From positions 124,001 to 188,000 of the forward strand of contig NZ_FTNQ01000004.1 in the NCBI RefSeq assembly GCF_900156455.1: DNA of 64,000 nucleotides, given 5' to 3'. A program made the position numbers and the translations under genes. Each line of letters begins with the position of its first letter. Positions within the stretch are counted from its first letter, which is position 1. Under the pieces are notes generated by a model. It did not search any database. It was not told the origin of the DNA and worked only from the letters and a program-made list of their open reading frames with translations. The DNA comes from Microbacterium sp. RURRCA19A (GTDB lineage Bacteria; Actinomycetota; Actinomycetes; Actinomycetales; Microbacteriaceae). Shown here piece by piece: positions 41,280-48,368 of this stretch.

Positions 41280-42770
41280 TCAGTGTCCGCCGAGCGTCCC
41301 GCTCAGACGGCCGTGGATCCGCGCGGTCGGCGCGTTCATCCCGATGATCTCGACCAACGTGCCCTCGCGGGCGTAGCGCGTCTGCACGGCGTCCAGCGCG
41401 GCCACGGTCGAGGCGTCCCACACGTGCGACTCCGAGAGGTCGATCACCACGTGGGCGGGGTCGTCGTGGTACGCGAAGCGGGTCGTGAGGTCATTGCTGG
41501 AGGCGAAGAACAGCTCCCCCTGGACGCGATAGCGGGCGACGTCGCCCTCGATGGTCCGGTGCACCTCCGTGACCCCCGCGACACGCCGGGCGAACAGCAC
41601 GGCGGCCACGATCACGCCGATGCCGACCCCGATGGCGAGGTTGTGCGTCCACACCGTCACGGCCACCGTCGCCACCATCACGGTCGTCTCGCTCAACGGC
41701 ATCCGTCGCAGGGAGGACGGGCGGATGCTGTGCCAGTCGAATGTGGCGACCGAGACGACGATCATCACCGCCACGAGCACCGCCATCGGGATGACGGCCA
41801 CGACATCGCCGAAGACGATCACCAGGAGGAGGAGGAAGACGCCCGCGAGGAACGTCGAGATGCGCGTGCGCGCTCCCGAGGCCTTCACGTTGATCATCGT
41901 CTGCCCGATCATGGCGCACCCGCCCATGCCCCCGAACAGCCCGGAGAGGAGGTTCGCGGCGCCCTGCCCGAGGGACTCCCGCGTCTTCGACGACGGGGTG
42001 TCGGTGATCTCGTCGACGAGGGCCGCGGTCATCAGCGACTCCAGCAACCCGACCACCGCCATCGCCAGGGCGAACGGGAAGATGATCGCGAGGGTGTCGA
42101 GGCTGATCGGCACGTTCGGCAGGAGCAGCGTCGGCAGGCTCTCGGGCAGCGCACCCTGATCGCCGACGGTGGGAACCGAGATGCCGAACACGACCACGGC
42201 GCCCGTCAGCAGGACGATGGCGACGAGCGGTGCCGGCACCGCGCGGGTCAGGCGCGGGAGCAGATACATGATCAGCAGGCCCGCGGCCGTCAGGGGGTAC
42301 ACCGCCCACGGAACGCCGATGAGCTGCGGCACCTGCGCGATGAAGATCAGGATCGCCAGCGCGTTGACGAACCCGACCATCACGCTGCGCGGGATGTAGC
42401 GCATGAGCTTCGCGACGCCGAGGAGGCCGAGGATCACCTGCAGGATGCCGCCGAGGATCACCGTGGCGAGCAGATAGTCGACGCCGTGCTCGCGGGCGAC
42501 CGGCGCGATGACGAGAGCGACCGCCCCCGTGGCGGCACTGATCATCGCCGGGCGTCCGCCGAGGAAGGAGATGGCGACCGCCATGACGAACGAGGAGAAG
42601 AGCCCGAGTCGCGGGTCGACGCCCGCGATGATCGAGAAGGCGATGGCCTCGGGGATGAGGGCGATCGCCACCACGAGCCCGGCGAGGACCTCGCGGGTCA
42701 GGAGGCGGGGGGAGCGCAGCGCCTGGAGGACGGTGGGCGCGGTGCGCGGGCGCGCGAGGACGTCGGTCAC
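41280..42770 (-). CDS. SulP family inorganic anion transporter
   Basis: A 496-residue SulP/SLC26 protein with 12-14 predicted membrane helices: GLVVAIALIPEAIAFSIIAGVDPRLGLFSSF, and GQGAANLLSGLFGGMGGCAMIGQTMINVKASGART (family signature). A C-terminal STAS domain (about 390-490) has HVVIDLSESHVWDASTVAALD. Substrates may be sulfate, bicarbonate or dicarboxylates. The GTG at 42770 has GGAGG four bases upstream; an upstream ATG at 42821 with TACGGT eight bases before it could give a leaderless, 17-residue longer form. Divergent from merR. Confidence 0.93.
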   Translation of the reverse strand: MTDVLARPRTAPTVLQALRSPRLLTREVLAGLVVAIALIPEAIAFSIIAGVDPRLGLFSSFVMAVAISFLGGRPAMISAATGAVALVIAPVAREHGVDYLLATVILGGILQVILGLLGVAKLMRYIPRSVMVGFVNALAILIFIAQVPQLIGVPWAVYPLTAAGLLIMYLLPRLTRAVPAPLVAIVLLTGAVVVFGISVPTVGDQGALPESLPTLLLPNVPISLDTLAIIFPFALAMAVVGLLESLMTAALVDEITDTPSSKTRESLGQGAANLLSGLFGGMGGCAMIGQTMINVKASGARTRISTFLAGVFLLLLVIVFGDVVAVIPMAVLVAVMIVVSVATFDWHSIRPSSLRRMPLSETTVMVATVAVTVWTHNLAIGVGIGVIVAAVLFARRVAGVTEVHRTIEGDVARYRVQGELFFASSNDLTTRFAYHDDPAHVVIDLSESHVWDASTVAALDAVQTRYAREGTLVEIIGMNAPTARIHGRLSGTLGGH

Positions 42771-42823
42771 GGGGCCTCCGGGAGGGCGGGGAGAATGGGG
42801 AAGGGTCGCGAAGGCGACCATCG

Positions 42824-42846
42824 AACTCTACCGTAACGAGAGGGTT
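42824..42846. promoter_or_regulatory. Inverted repeat in the SulP-MerR divergent region
   Basis: AACTCT (42824-42829) and AGGGTT (42841-42846) form imperfect arms (5 of 6) around an internal CGTAACG palindrome. It covers the likely -10 (TACGGT on the minus strand) of the SulP gene, and is a candidate MerR operator. Confidence 0.5.
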
Positions 42847-42863
42847 GCGGGATCGGGGATGCC

Positions 42864-43235
42864 ATGAACGACGTGCGGCCGATGCAGATCGGCGAACTCG
42901 CCGAACGCACGGGACTGTCGATCCGCACCCTCCGGCATTACGACGAGATCGGCCTCCTGCGCCCGTCCGCGCGGTCCGAGGGCGGCTTCCGGCTCTACAC
43001 CCCGCACGACGAGTCGCGCCTGCTGCTGATCCGCCGGATGAAGCCCCTGGGGTACTCGCTCGAGCAGATGGGGGAACTGCTCGCGGTCGTCGACGGCCTC
43101 GCGGATGCCCCGGCCGACGCCGTCCTCCGCGCGCGGCTGGAAGGCATCCGCGAAGAGGCGGTGGCGCGCCGCGACGCCCTGCGCCGTCAGGTCGACGCGG
43201 CCGACGAGTTCCTCGCGCAGCTGGCGGCGCGATGA
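42864..43235 (+). CDS. MerR family transcriptional regulator
   Basis: A 123-residue MerR-type activator/repressor: MQIGELAERTGLSIRTLRHYDEIGLLRPSAR (residues 7-37), wing GGFRLYTPHDESRLLLIRRMKPLGYSLEQMGELL, then a dimerisation helix of about 40 residues. No Cys cluster, so metal sensing is unlikely. Its stop overlaps a GNAT remnant start by ATGA, so it was probably once in an operon with that gene. It is divergent from SulP. Confidence 0.9.
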   Translation: MNDVRPMQIGELAERTGLSIRTLRHYDEIGLLRPSARSEGGFRLYTPHDESRLLLIRRMKPLGYSLEQMGELLAVVDGLADAPADAVLRARLEGIREEAVARRDALRRQVDAADEFLAQLAAR

Positions 43236-43548
43236 CGGACCGCGGCTTCGATCTGCGCAGGCACGGTCTGCACCTGACGGCCGCGCACCCCGACGACGCG
43301 GCCGACCTGTGGCCCTCACCGACGCCGAGCTCTGGCGCGGCATGACGACGCCGTGGCCGGAGTCGGTCGAGGCCTACGCCGTGCACCTCGAGCGGCAGAG
43401 GGCGACGCCGGGCACGTCCGCCTTCGTCGTGAGGGATGCCGAGACCGGCCGCCCGTGCGGATCCACCTCGTTATACGAATACGTGCCCGCGCAGCTCCGC
43501 GTCGAGATCGGTGCCACCTGGTACGCCCGTCACGCGCAGGGCGGCTGA
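43232..43548 (+). pseudogene. Degenerate GNAT acetyltransferase (frameshift and 3' truncation)
   Basis: From ATG 43232 the first frame reads MTDRGFDLRRHGLHLTAAHP and DDAADLWPS..., stopping at 43345. The next frame continues the same family (LTDAELWRGMTTPWPESVEA, RDAETGRPCGSTSLYEYVPA and GATWYARHAQGG) and stops at 43548. A GNAT of this type should go on for about 70 more residues with its acetyl-CoA site, which is missing. So there is one frameshift near 43310 and loss of the 3' half. The start is coupled by ATGA to merR. Confidence 0.75.
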
Positions 43549-43579
43549 GTCGAAGCCGCCGACTGCCGCGCACGCCGCC

Positions 43580-43657
43580 GCGACGGGAGGAGATCCGGCG
43601 AGGGGAGGATGCCGGGGCCTCGGGCGATCCTCCGCTCCCGGCATCTCCTCCCGTCGC
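43580..43657. repeat. Long inverted repeat between converging genes (palindromic element, copy 1)
   Basis: 15-bp perfect arms GCGACGGGAGGAGAT (43580-43594) and complement (43643-43657) with further internal pairing. GGGAGGAGATNCGG followed by a second GGGAGGA also occurs in the hairpin at 61844-61908, so the two may belong to one intergenic repeat family. May terminate both neighbouring genes. Confidence 0.65.
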
Positions 43658-43682
43658 AGAGCGCTCGCCGCCCCGGCTCGCG

Positions 43683-44423
43683 TCAGTCGCGCGCCGCCGC
43701 GGCCCGTTGCCGGGCGAACTCCCTGGCCTCGGCGAACAGCTCGAGGTCGATCTGCACGTGACGGCGGGCGAGCTCGGCGGCGTCGTCCGGGGTGGAGCGC
43801 ACGATCGCCGCGACGATCGCGTCGTGCTCGCGCCCGGCGCGCGACTCCATGCGGCGATGGCTCTCGCGGTCGCCCCACGGGTGGGCGGGGGCGGACAGCG
43901 AGAGGTGGCGCTCGTGATCGAGCAGGATCTCCCGCAGCGCCGTATTGTGCGCCGCGTCGATGATCGACAGGTGCAGCAGGCTGTCCGCGCGCTGCTTGGC
44001 GTCGCCGGACTCCGCGGCGTGGAACGCGGCGAGGTTGTCCTGCATCGTCGTGATGTCGGCATCCGTCCGCCGCTCGGCCGCCAAGCGGGCCAGGGACGAA
44101 TGCAGGAGCGAACTGGCGGTGCACGCGTCGACGAGGTCGTCCCAGCGCTCGGCGAACCAGCGGTCCACCCCCACGACCACCGACGCGGGCCACTCCTGCG
44201 CCACGAACGTGCCCCCGGCGCGCCCTCGGCGCTTCTCGATCAGGCCGCGCGCGGACAGCTCGTCGAGCGCGGCGCGGACGGTGGTGCGCCCGACTCCGAG
44301 GAGGGGGGAGAGGTCACGCTCGGGAGGGAGGCGCGTCCCGGGGAGGAACTCGCCGACGGCGACCGCGGTGATCAACCGCTCGGTCACGCGCTCCACGAGT
44401 GATGCGTCGTCGGTCTCGGCCAT
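43683..44423 (-). CDS. GntR/FadR family transcriptional regulator (FCD-type)
   Basis: A 246-residue FadR-type regulator: winged helix-turn-helix (GEFLPGTRLPPERDLSPLLGVGRTTVRAALDELSARGLIEKRRGRAGGTFV, about 24-75) and a helical FCD ligand domain (about 85-235) with HLSIIDAAHNTALREILLDHERHLSL. The start at 44423 has GGGGAG directly upstream; the in-frame ATG at 44447 lies upstream of the mapped promoter -10 and so is not in the mRNA. It is divergent from the iminopeptidase operon it presumably controls. Confidence 0.88.
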   Translation of the reverse strand: MAETDDASLVERVTERLITAVAVGEFLPGTRLPPERDLSPLLGVGRTTVRAALDELSARGLIEKRRGRAGGTFVAQEWPASVVVGVDRWFAERWDDLVDACTASSLLHSSLARLAAERRTDADITTMQDNLAAFHAAESGDAKQRADSLLHLSIIDAAHNTALREILLDHERHLSLSAPAHPWGDRESHRRMESRAGREHDAIVAAIVRSTPDDAAELARRHVQIDLELFAEAREFARQRAAAARD

Positions 44424-44445
44424 CAGCTCCCCGTCGATTTCTTTC

Positions 44446-44497
44446 ATGTTAAATCCCGAGAAAAGGTTTGCCAACGAACCTTTACCGGGTCCACGAT
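44446..44497. promoter_or_regulatory. Back-to-back promoters with a GntR-type operator
   Basis: Minus strand: -35 TTGGCA (44474-44469) and -10 TAACAT (44451-44446), 17 bp apart, for the regulator. Plus strand: -35 TTGCCA (44468-44473) and CACGAT (44492-44497) for the iminopeptidase, ending six bases before its ATG. The shared dyad AAAGGTT-N8-AACCTTT (44462-44483) overlaps both -35 regions and is the likely operator. Confidence 0.78.
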
Positions 44498-44503
44498 GAC
44501 TCC

Positions 44504-45394
44504 ATGCACCGCGAGATCACCGTTCCGTTCCACGACGGATTCACCTGGGCCCGTCTGACCGAACCCGCAGAGCCCACCGGCCGCGCGCCCCTGTTCGTGC
44601 TCCACGGCGGCCCCGGTATGGCGCACGACTACGTGAAGAACCTCGACGCCCTCGCCGAGATGACCGGACGCACCGTCGTGCACTACGACCAGATCGGGTG
44701 TGGACGCAGCTCGCACCACCCCGACGCTCCCGTCGAGCAGTGGGTGCCGCAGTTCTTCGTCGACGAGTTCCACAATCTGCGCGAAGCGCTCGGCTTCGAC
44801 GAGTACCACGTGCTCGGGCAGTCCTGGGGTGGGATGCTCGGCGCCGAGATCGCCGTGCGGCGGCCGGAGGGGCTGCGGAGTCTCGAGATCTGCAACTCCC
44901 CGGCATCCATGCAGTTGTGGCTCGACGGCGCGGCCCGCCTGCGCTCGGAACTGCCCGCCGAGGCCCGCGCGGCCCTCGACCGCCATGAGGCCGACGGCAC
45001 TCTCGACCACCCCGACTACGTGGATGCCACCCGTGTCTTCTACGAGCGTCACGTCTGCCGCATCACGCCCATGCCGCAGGACTTCGTCGACAGCGAGGCG
45101 CAGATGCTCGCCGACCCGACGGTGTACCACACGATGAACGGCCCCAATGAGTTCCACGTCGTCGGCACCGGCCGCGACTGGACCATCATCGATCGCCTCC
45201 CGCAGGTCGAGGTGCCCACGCTCGTCGTCGCGGGCGAGTTCGACGAAGCGACCCCCGAGACGTGGGCGCCGTTCGTCGAGCGCATCCCCGGTGCCCGCTC
45301 CCACGTCTTCGCGGGTGCGAGCCACTGCACCCACCTCGAGATGCCCGACGCGTTCCGCGCCGTCATCGCCGACTTCCTCGCTCCGCTTCCCTGA
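44504..45394 (+). CDS. Proline iminopeptidase-family alpha/beta hydrolase
   Basis: A 296-residue hydrolase of peptidase family S33. HGGPGMAHDYV is the oxyanion motif (about 34-44), GQSWGG the nucleophile elbow (Ser about 106), GEFDEATP the acid region and SHCTHLE the catalytic His. Such enzymes remove N-terminal proline or hydrolyse amino-acid amides; the downstream permease and amidase make an amide-type substrate plausible. ATG at 44504 follows CACGAT by six bases with no Shine-Dalgarno, so the mRNA is probably leaderless. Confidence 0.88.
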   Translation: MHREITVPFHDGFTWARLTEPAEPTGRAPLFVLHGGPGMAHDYVKNLDALAEMTGRTVVHYDQIGCGRSSHHPDAPVEQWVPQFFVDEFHNLREALGFDEYHVLGQSWGGMLGAEIAVRRPEGLRSLEICNSPASMQLWLDGAARLRSELPAEARAALDRHEADGTLDHPDYVDATRVFYERHVCRITPMPQDFVDSEAQMLADPTVYHTMNGPNEFHVVGTGRDWTIIDRLPQVEVPTLVVAGEFDEATPETWAPFVERIPGARSHVFAGASHCTHLEMPDAFRAVIADFLAPLP

Positions 45395-45439
45395 CCCGCC
45401 GCACCCCGTTACGCTCCACCGCACCCGAACAGGAGTCCC

Positions 45440-46864
45440 ATGTCCGACACCGCTCCCGGAGCCCAGCAGTCGCTGGAGTCCTTCGGCTACAAGCAGGAGC
45501 TCAAGCGCTCCATGTCCACCCTCGACCTGGTCGTCTACGGCCTGGTCTTCATGGTCCCGATCGCCCCGTGGGCGATCTTCGGCGTCGTCTACAACGCCGC
45601 CAGCGGCATGGTGCCGCTGGTCTACATCACCGGTGTCGTGGCGATGATCTTCACCGCCCTCGCCTACGCCCAGATGTCGAAGGCGTTCCCGATCGCCGGT
45701 TCCGTGTTCTCGTACGTCGGTCGTGGCATTCACCCCACCGTGGGCTTCTTCGCCGGGTGGGCGATCCTGCTCGACTACCTGCTCGTACCGACCCTGCTGT
45801 ACGTGTTCGCCGCGTCCTCCATGGCGGGGATCTTCCCTGATGTGCCGCAGTGGATCTGGGCGGTGGCGTTCGTGATCGTCAACACCGTCATCAACGTCCT
45901 CGGCATCGGGTCGATCAAGCTCGCGAACCGCGTCATGCTCGGCATCCAGCTCGCGTTCGTCGTCATCTTCGTCGTGATCGCGATGGTCGCGCTCTCTTCC
46001 GGCACGATCCCCGGCGCCGAGTTCACGATCACCCCGGTGTGGGATGCCGACAAGGTCAACCCCGCGCTCATCGCCACCGCGCTCTCGATCGCGGTGCTGA
46101 GCTTCCTCGGCTTCGACGGCATCTCCACGATGGCCGAGGAGTCCACGGGTGACCGCAAGTCGGGCGGCCGCGCCATGATCATCGCGCTGCTCGTCGTGGC
46201 GGTGCTCTTCATCGCCCAGACGTGGTTCGCCAGCGCGCTCGCCGCCGGCACGATCGCGTTCTCGGACGACGACGTCAACAACGCCTTCTTCCTCCTCGTC
46301 GCCCAGGCGGCGGGCTCGGGCTGGGCGACCGCGTTCCTCGCCGTCAACGTCATCGCGGTCGGCATCGCCAACGCCGTCGCAGCCCAGGCGGCGACCTCGC
46401 GCCTGCTGTACTCGATGAGCCGCGACCGGCGCCTCCCGGCGTTCCTGTCGAAGGTCAACTCGCGGCAGGTGCCCCTCGCGGCGATCCTCGTCGTCAGCGC
46501 GATCTCGCTCGTGCTGGTGCTGTTCTTCGTCGGCCAGATCGCGGTGATCTCGTCGCTGGTGAACTTCGGCGCGCTGCTCGGCTTCATGCTCCTGCACGTG
46601 TCGGTGGCGGTGTACTACCTCGGCAGGAAGAAGTCGAAGAACTACCTCCTCCACCTCGTCGTGCCGCTGATCGGGTTCCTGATCATCGGCTACGTGCTGC
46701 TCAACGCCGACATCACCGCCAAGATCGGCGGCATCCTGTGGCTCGTCGTCGGCGGGATCGTGTACTTCGTCTTCGCCCGCAAGTACGGTGTGACCCCCGC
46801 TCCCGCACCCGAGCACGCCGCCTCGACCGCCGGTGAGGGCGGCGCGGAGGTGTCGTCGCGATGA
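45440..46864 (+). CDS. APC family amino acid permease
   Basis: A 474-residue transporter of the amino acid-polyamine-organocation family with about 12 membrane helices. The first helices read LVVYGLVFMVPIAPWAIFGVVY and then PIAGSVFSYVGRGIHPTVGFFAGW, the consensus APC signature. SFLGFDGISTMAEES in helix 6 region also fits. AGGAG precedes the ATG. It should import the amino acid or amide used by the flanking iminopeptidase and amidase. ATGA overlap with the amidase gene. Confidence 0.93.
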   Translation: MSDTAPGAQQSLESFGYKQELKRSMSTLDLVVYGLVFMVPIAPWAIFGVVYNAASGMVPLVYITGVVAMIFTALAYAQMSKAFPIAGSVFSYVGRGIHPTVGFFAGWAILLDYLLVPTLLYVFAASSMAGIFPDVPQWIWAVAFVIVNTVINVLGIGSIKLANRVMLGIQLAFVVIFVVIAMVALSSGTIPGAEFTITPVWDADKVNPALIATALSIAVLSFLGFDGISTMAEESTGDRKSGGRAMIIALLVVAVLFIAQTWFASALAAGTIAFSDDDVNNAFFLLVAQAAGSGWATAFLAVNVIAVGIANAVAAQAATSRLLYSMSRDRRLPAFLSKVNSRQVPLAAILVVSAISLVLVLFFVGQIAVISSLVNFGALLGFMLLHVSVAVYYLGRKKSKNYLLHLVVPLIGFLIIGYVLLNADITAKIGGILWLVVGGIVYFVFARKYGVTPAPAPEHAASTAGEGGAEVSSR

Positions 46865-47829
46865 CCACGGAGCACCGCCTCGGCAAGGAGCTCGGGCGTC
46901 CGGGGCACAGCGCCGACGTGCCCCCGGTGCTGCGGATCGCGCCGGGCACCGGGGAGCGCATCGCGTTCCAGACCGACGACGCGGTGTACCGCGAGCTCCA
47001 CGAGCATGGCGACCTCGCGCGGCTCCAGGCTCCTCTGAACCCGGTGACCGGTCCGGTGTACGTCGAGGGTGCCCGGCCCGGCGACGCCCTGGCGGTGACG
47101 ATCCACGAGATTCGGCTGACCGACACCGGGTGGGCGATGAGCCTGCCCGGTGTCGGGGCTCTGCGCGAGCGCATGCCCGACCGCGTCGTGACCCGCCGCA
47201 TCCCGATCGACGCCGACGGCGTGCACCTGACGGATGCCGTGACCGTCGCGCCCCGGCCGATGGTCGGCTGCATCGGCACGGCGCCGGCGTCGGGCGTGGC
47301 ATCCACGGTCATGCCCGCCCACGCGATCGGCGGCAACATGGACGTCACCGACATCGCCCCCGGCGCCACGGTGTACCTGCCCGTCGAGGTCGAGGGCGCG
47401 CTGCTCGCGATCGGCGACGTGCACGCGATCATGGCGCGCGGCGAGTCGTCGTTCGTGGCGATCGAGGCCGAGGGCACGGTGGTCGTCTCCGTCGACGTCG
47501 TTCCGGGTCTGGCCCTGCGGGCCCCGCGCATCGCGACCGCCGACGAGTGGATCTTCGTCGGCCTGGGCGCCACGGTGCAGGAGAGCGTCCGCCGCGGATA
47601 CGAGGACGCCTTCGACGCCTTCGTCGAGCGGGGATGGGATGCCATGGACGCCTACACCGTGATGAGCGCGCTCGCTCACTCCGAGCTCGGCGGACCGACC
47701 GGGGCCGTCGACCCCGACCCGCTGCACCCGTTCGACGCGATCGGCGCGGTCACCCTCCACCGGGTGCCGCGCGCGCTGCTCGACGGGGAGCCGTCGCCCG
47801 CGGCGGGGGACGGTGCCGCCGCCGTGTAA
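46861..47829 (+). CDS. Acetamidase/formamidase family protein
   Basis: A 322-residue FmdA_AmdA-family amidohydrolase that would release ammonia from short amides. Conserved elements are GPVYVEGARPGDALAVTIHEI (about 60-80), RPMVGCIGTAPASG, HAIGGNMDVTDIAPGATVYLPV (about 155-180) and GDVHAIMARGESS. Together with the iminopeptidase and permease it forms a regulated amide/amino-acid derivative pathway. Start coupled by ATGA to the permease. Confidence 0.92.
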   Translation: MTTEHRLGKELGRPGHSADVPPVLRIAPGTGERIAFQTDDAVYRELHEHGDLARLQAPLNPVTGPVYVEGARPGDALAVTIHEIRLTDTGWAMSLPGVGALRERMPDRVVTRRIPIDADGVHLTDAVTVAPRPMVGCIGTAPASGVASTVMPAHAIGGNMDVTDIAPGATVYLPVEVEGALLAIGDVHAIMARGESSFVAIEAEGTVVVSVDVVPGLALRAPRIATADEWIFVGLGATVQESVRRGYEDAFDAFVERGWDAMDAYTVMSALAHSELGGPTGAVDPDPLHPFDAIGAVTLHRVPRALLDGEPSPAAGDGAAAV

Positions 47830-47840
47830 GATCGTCTGTT

Positions 47841-47932
47841 GGAAGTGTGTCCGAGCGGCCTAAGGAGCATGGCTGGAATCCATGTAGGCGGGGTAACTCG
47901 CCTCGCAGGTTCAAATCCTGTCACTTCCGCCA
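47841..47932 (+). tRNA. tRNA-Ser (GGA anticodon)
   Basis: Acceptor stem GGAAGTG (47841-47847) pairs with CACTTCC (47922-47928), discriminator G, then encoded CCA (47930-47932). The anticodon arm is CATGG-CTGGAAT-CCATG with GGA in the loop; a long variable arm and T arm GCAGGTTCAAATCCTGT follow, as in class II serine tRNAs. It reads UCC/UCU codons. It begins 11 bases after the amidase stop. Confidence 0.93.
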
Positions 47933-47935
47933 GAC

Positions 47936-47973
47936 GGGAGCCCCGTCCGAACGAGAGTTCGGGCGGGGCTTCC
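47936..47973 (+). terminator. Terminator after tRNA-Ser
   Basis: A 17-bp stem with two G-T pairs (47936-47952 with 47957-47973) and loop GAGA follows the CCA end by three bases. Confidence 0.85.
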
Positions 47974-47995
47974 CCGTTCGGGGGTGAGGCAACAC

Positions 47996-48355
47996 GTGAC
48001 CGTCCGCATCGCAGATCGACGGCGACGACTCGGGCGAGCCCTGGGGGTGCTGCCGGGGGTCGTTCTGCATCTCCTGGCGTCCGTGGCGGCGTGGACGTTC
48101 GTTCAGGTGAACGGGCTGATGGTCGCGGGATGCGGATCTGACCGGTCCTGCGACTTCGTCCTCACGGATGCCGCCGTCAACGGGGTCCAGCCCGCGCTCA
48201 TCGTGGTGTGGGCGATCACCACCGCCCTGGCGATCGCGCGCCCGCTCGCGTGGGGGCGCAGCCCGTGGCCCGTGCTCGGCGCCGGAATCGGCGTCTCCGC
48301 GGTCCTCACCGTCGCCGCATACATGGTGCTCCGCGCCGGGGCCGGGGTTTTCTGA
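47996..48355 (+). CDS. Small membrane protein of unknown function
   Basis: A 119-residue protein with about three membrane helices (around 18-45, 60-82, 92-115) and two cysteines in CGSDRSC on a loop. I do not recognise a family. I chose GTG at 47996 because GAGG lies six bases upstream; GTG at 47984 is also in frame. Confidence 0.65.
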   Translation: MTVRIADRRRRLGRALGVLPGVVLHLLASVAAWTFVQVNGLMVAGCGSDRSCDFVLTDAAVNGVQPALIVVWAITTALAIARPLAWGRSPWPVLGAGIGVSAVLTVAAYMVLRAGAGVF

Positions 48356-48368
48356 GCGCGCCTTCGGC

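Noticed and set aside
47841-47932. tRNA-Ser as an integration site of a mobile element
   Set aside because: No integrase, no repeated tRNA 3' end and no composition change on either side.
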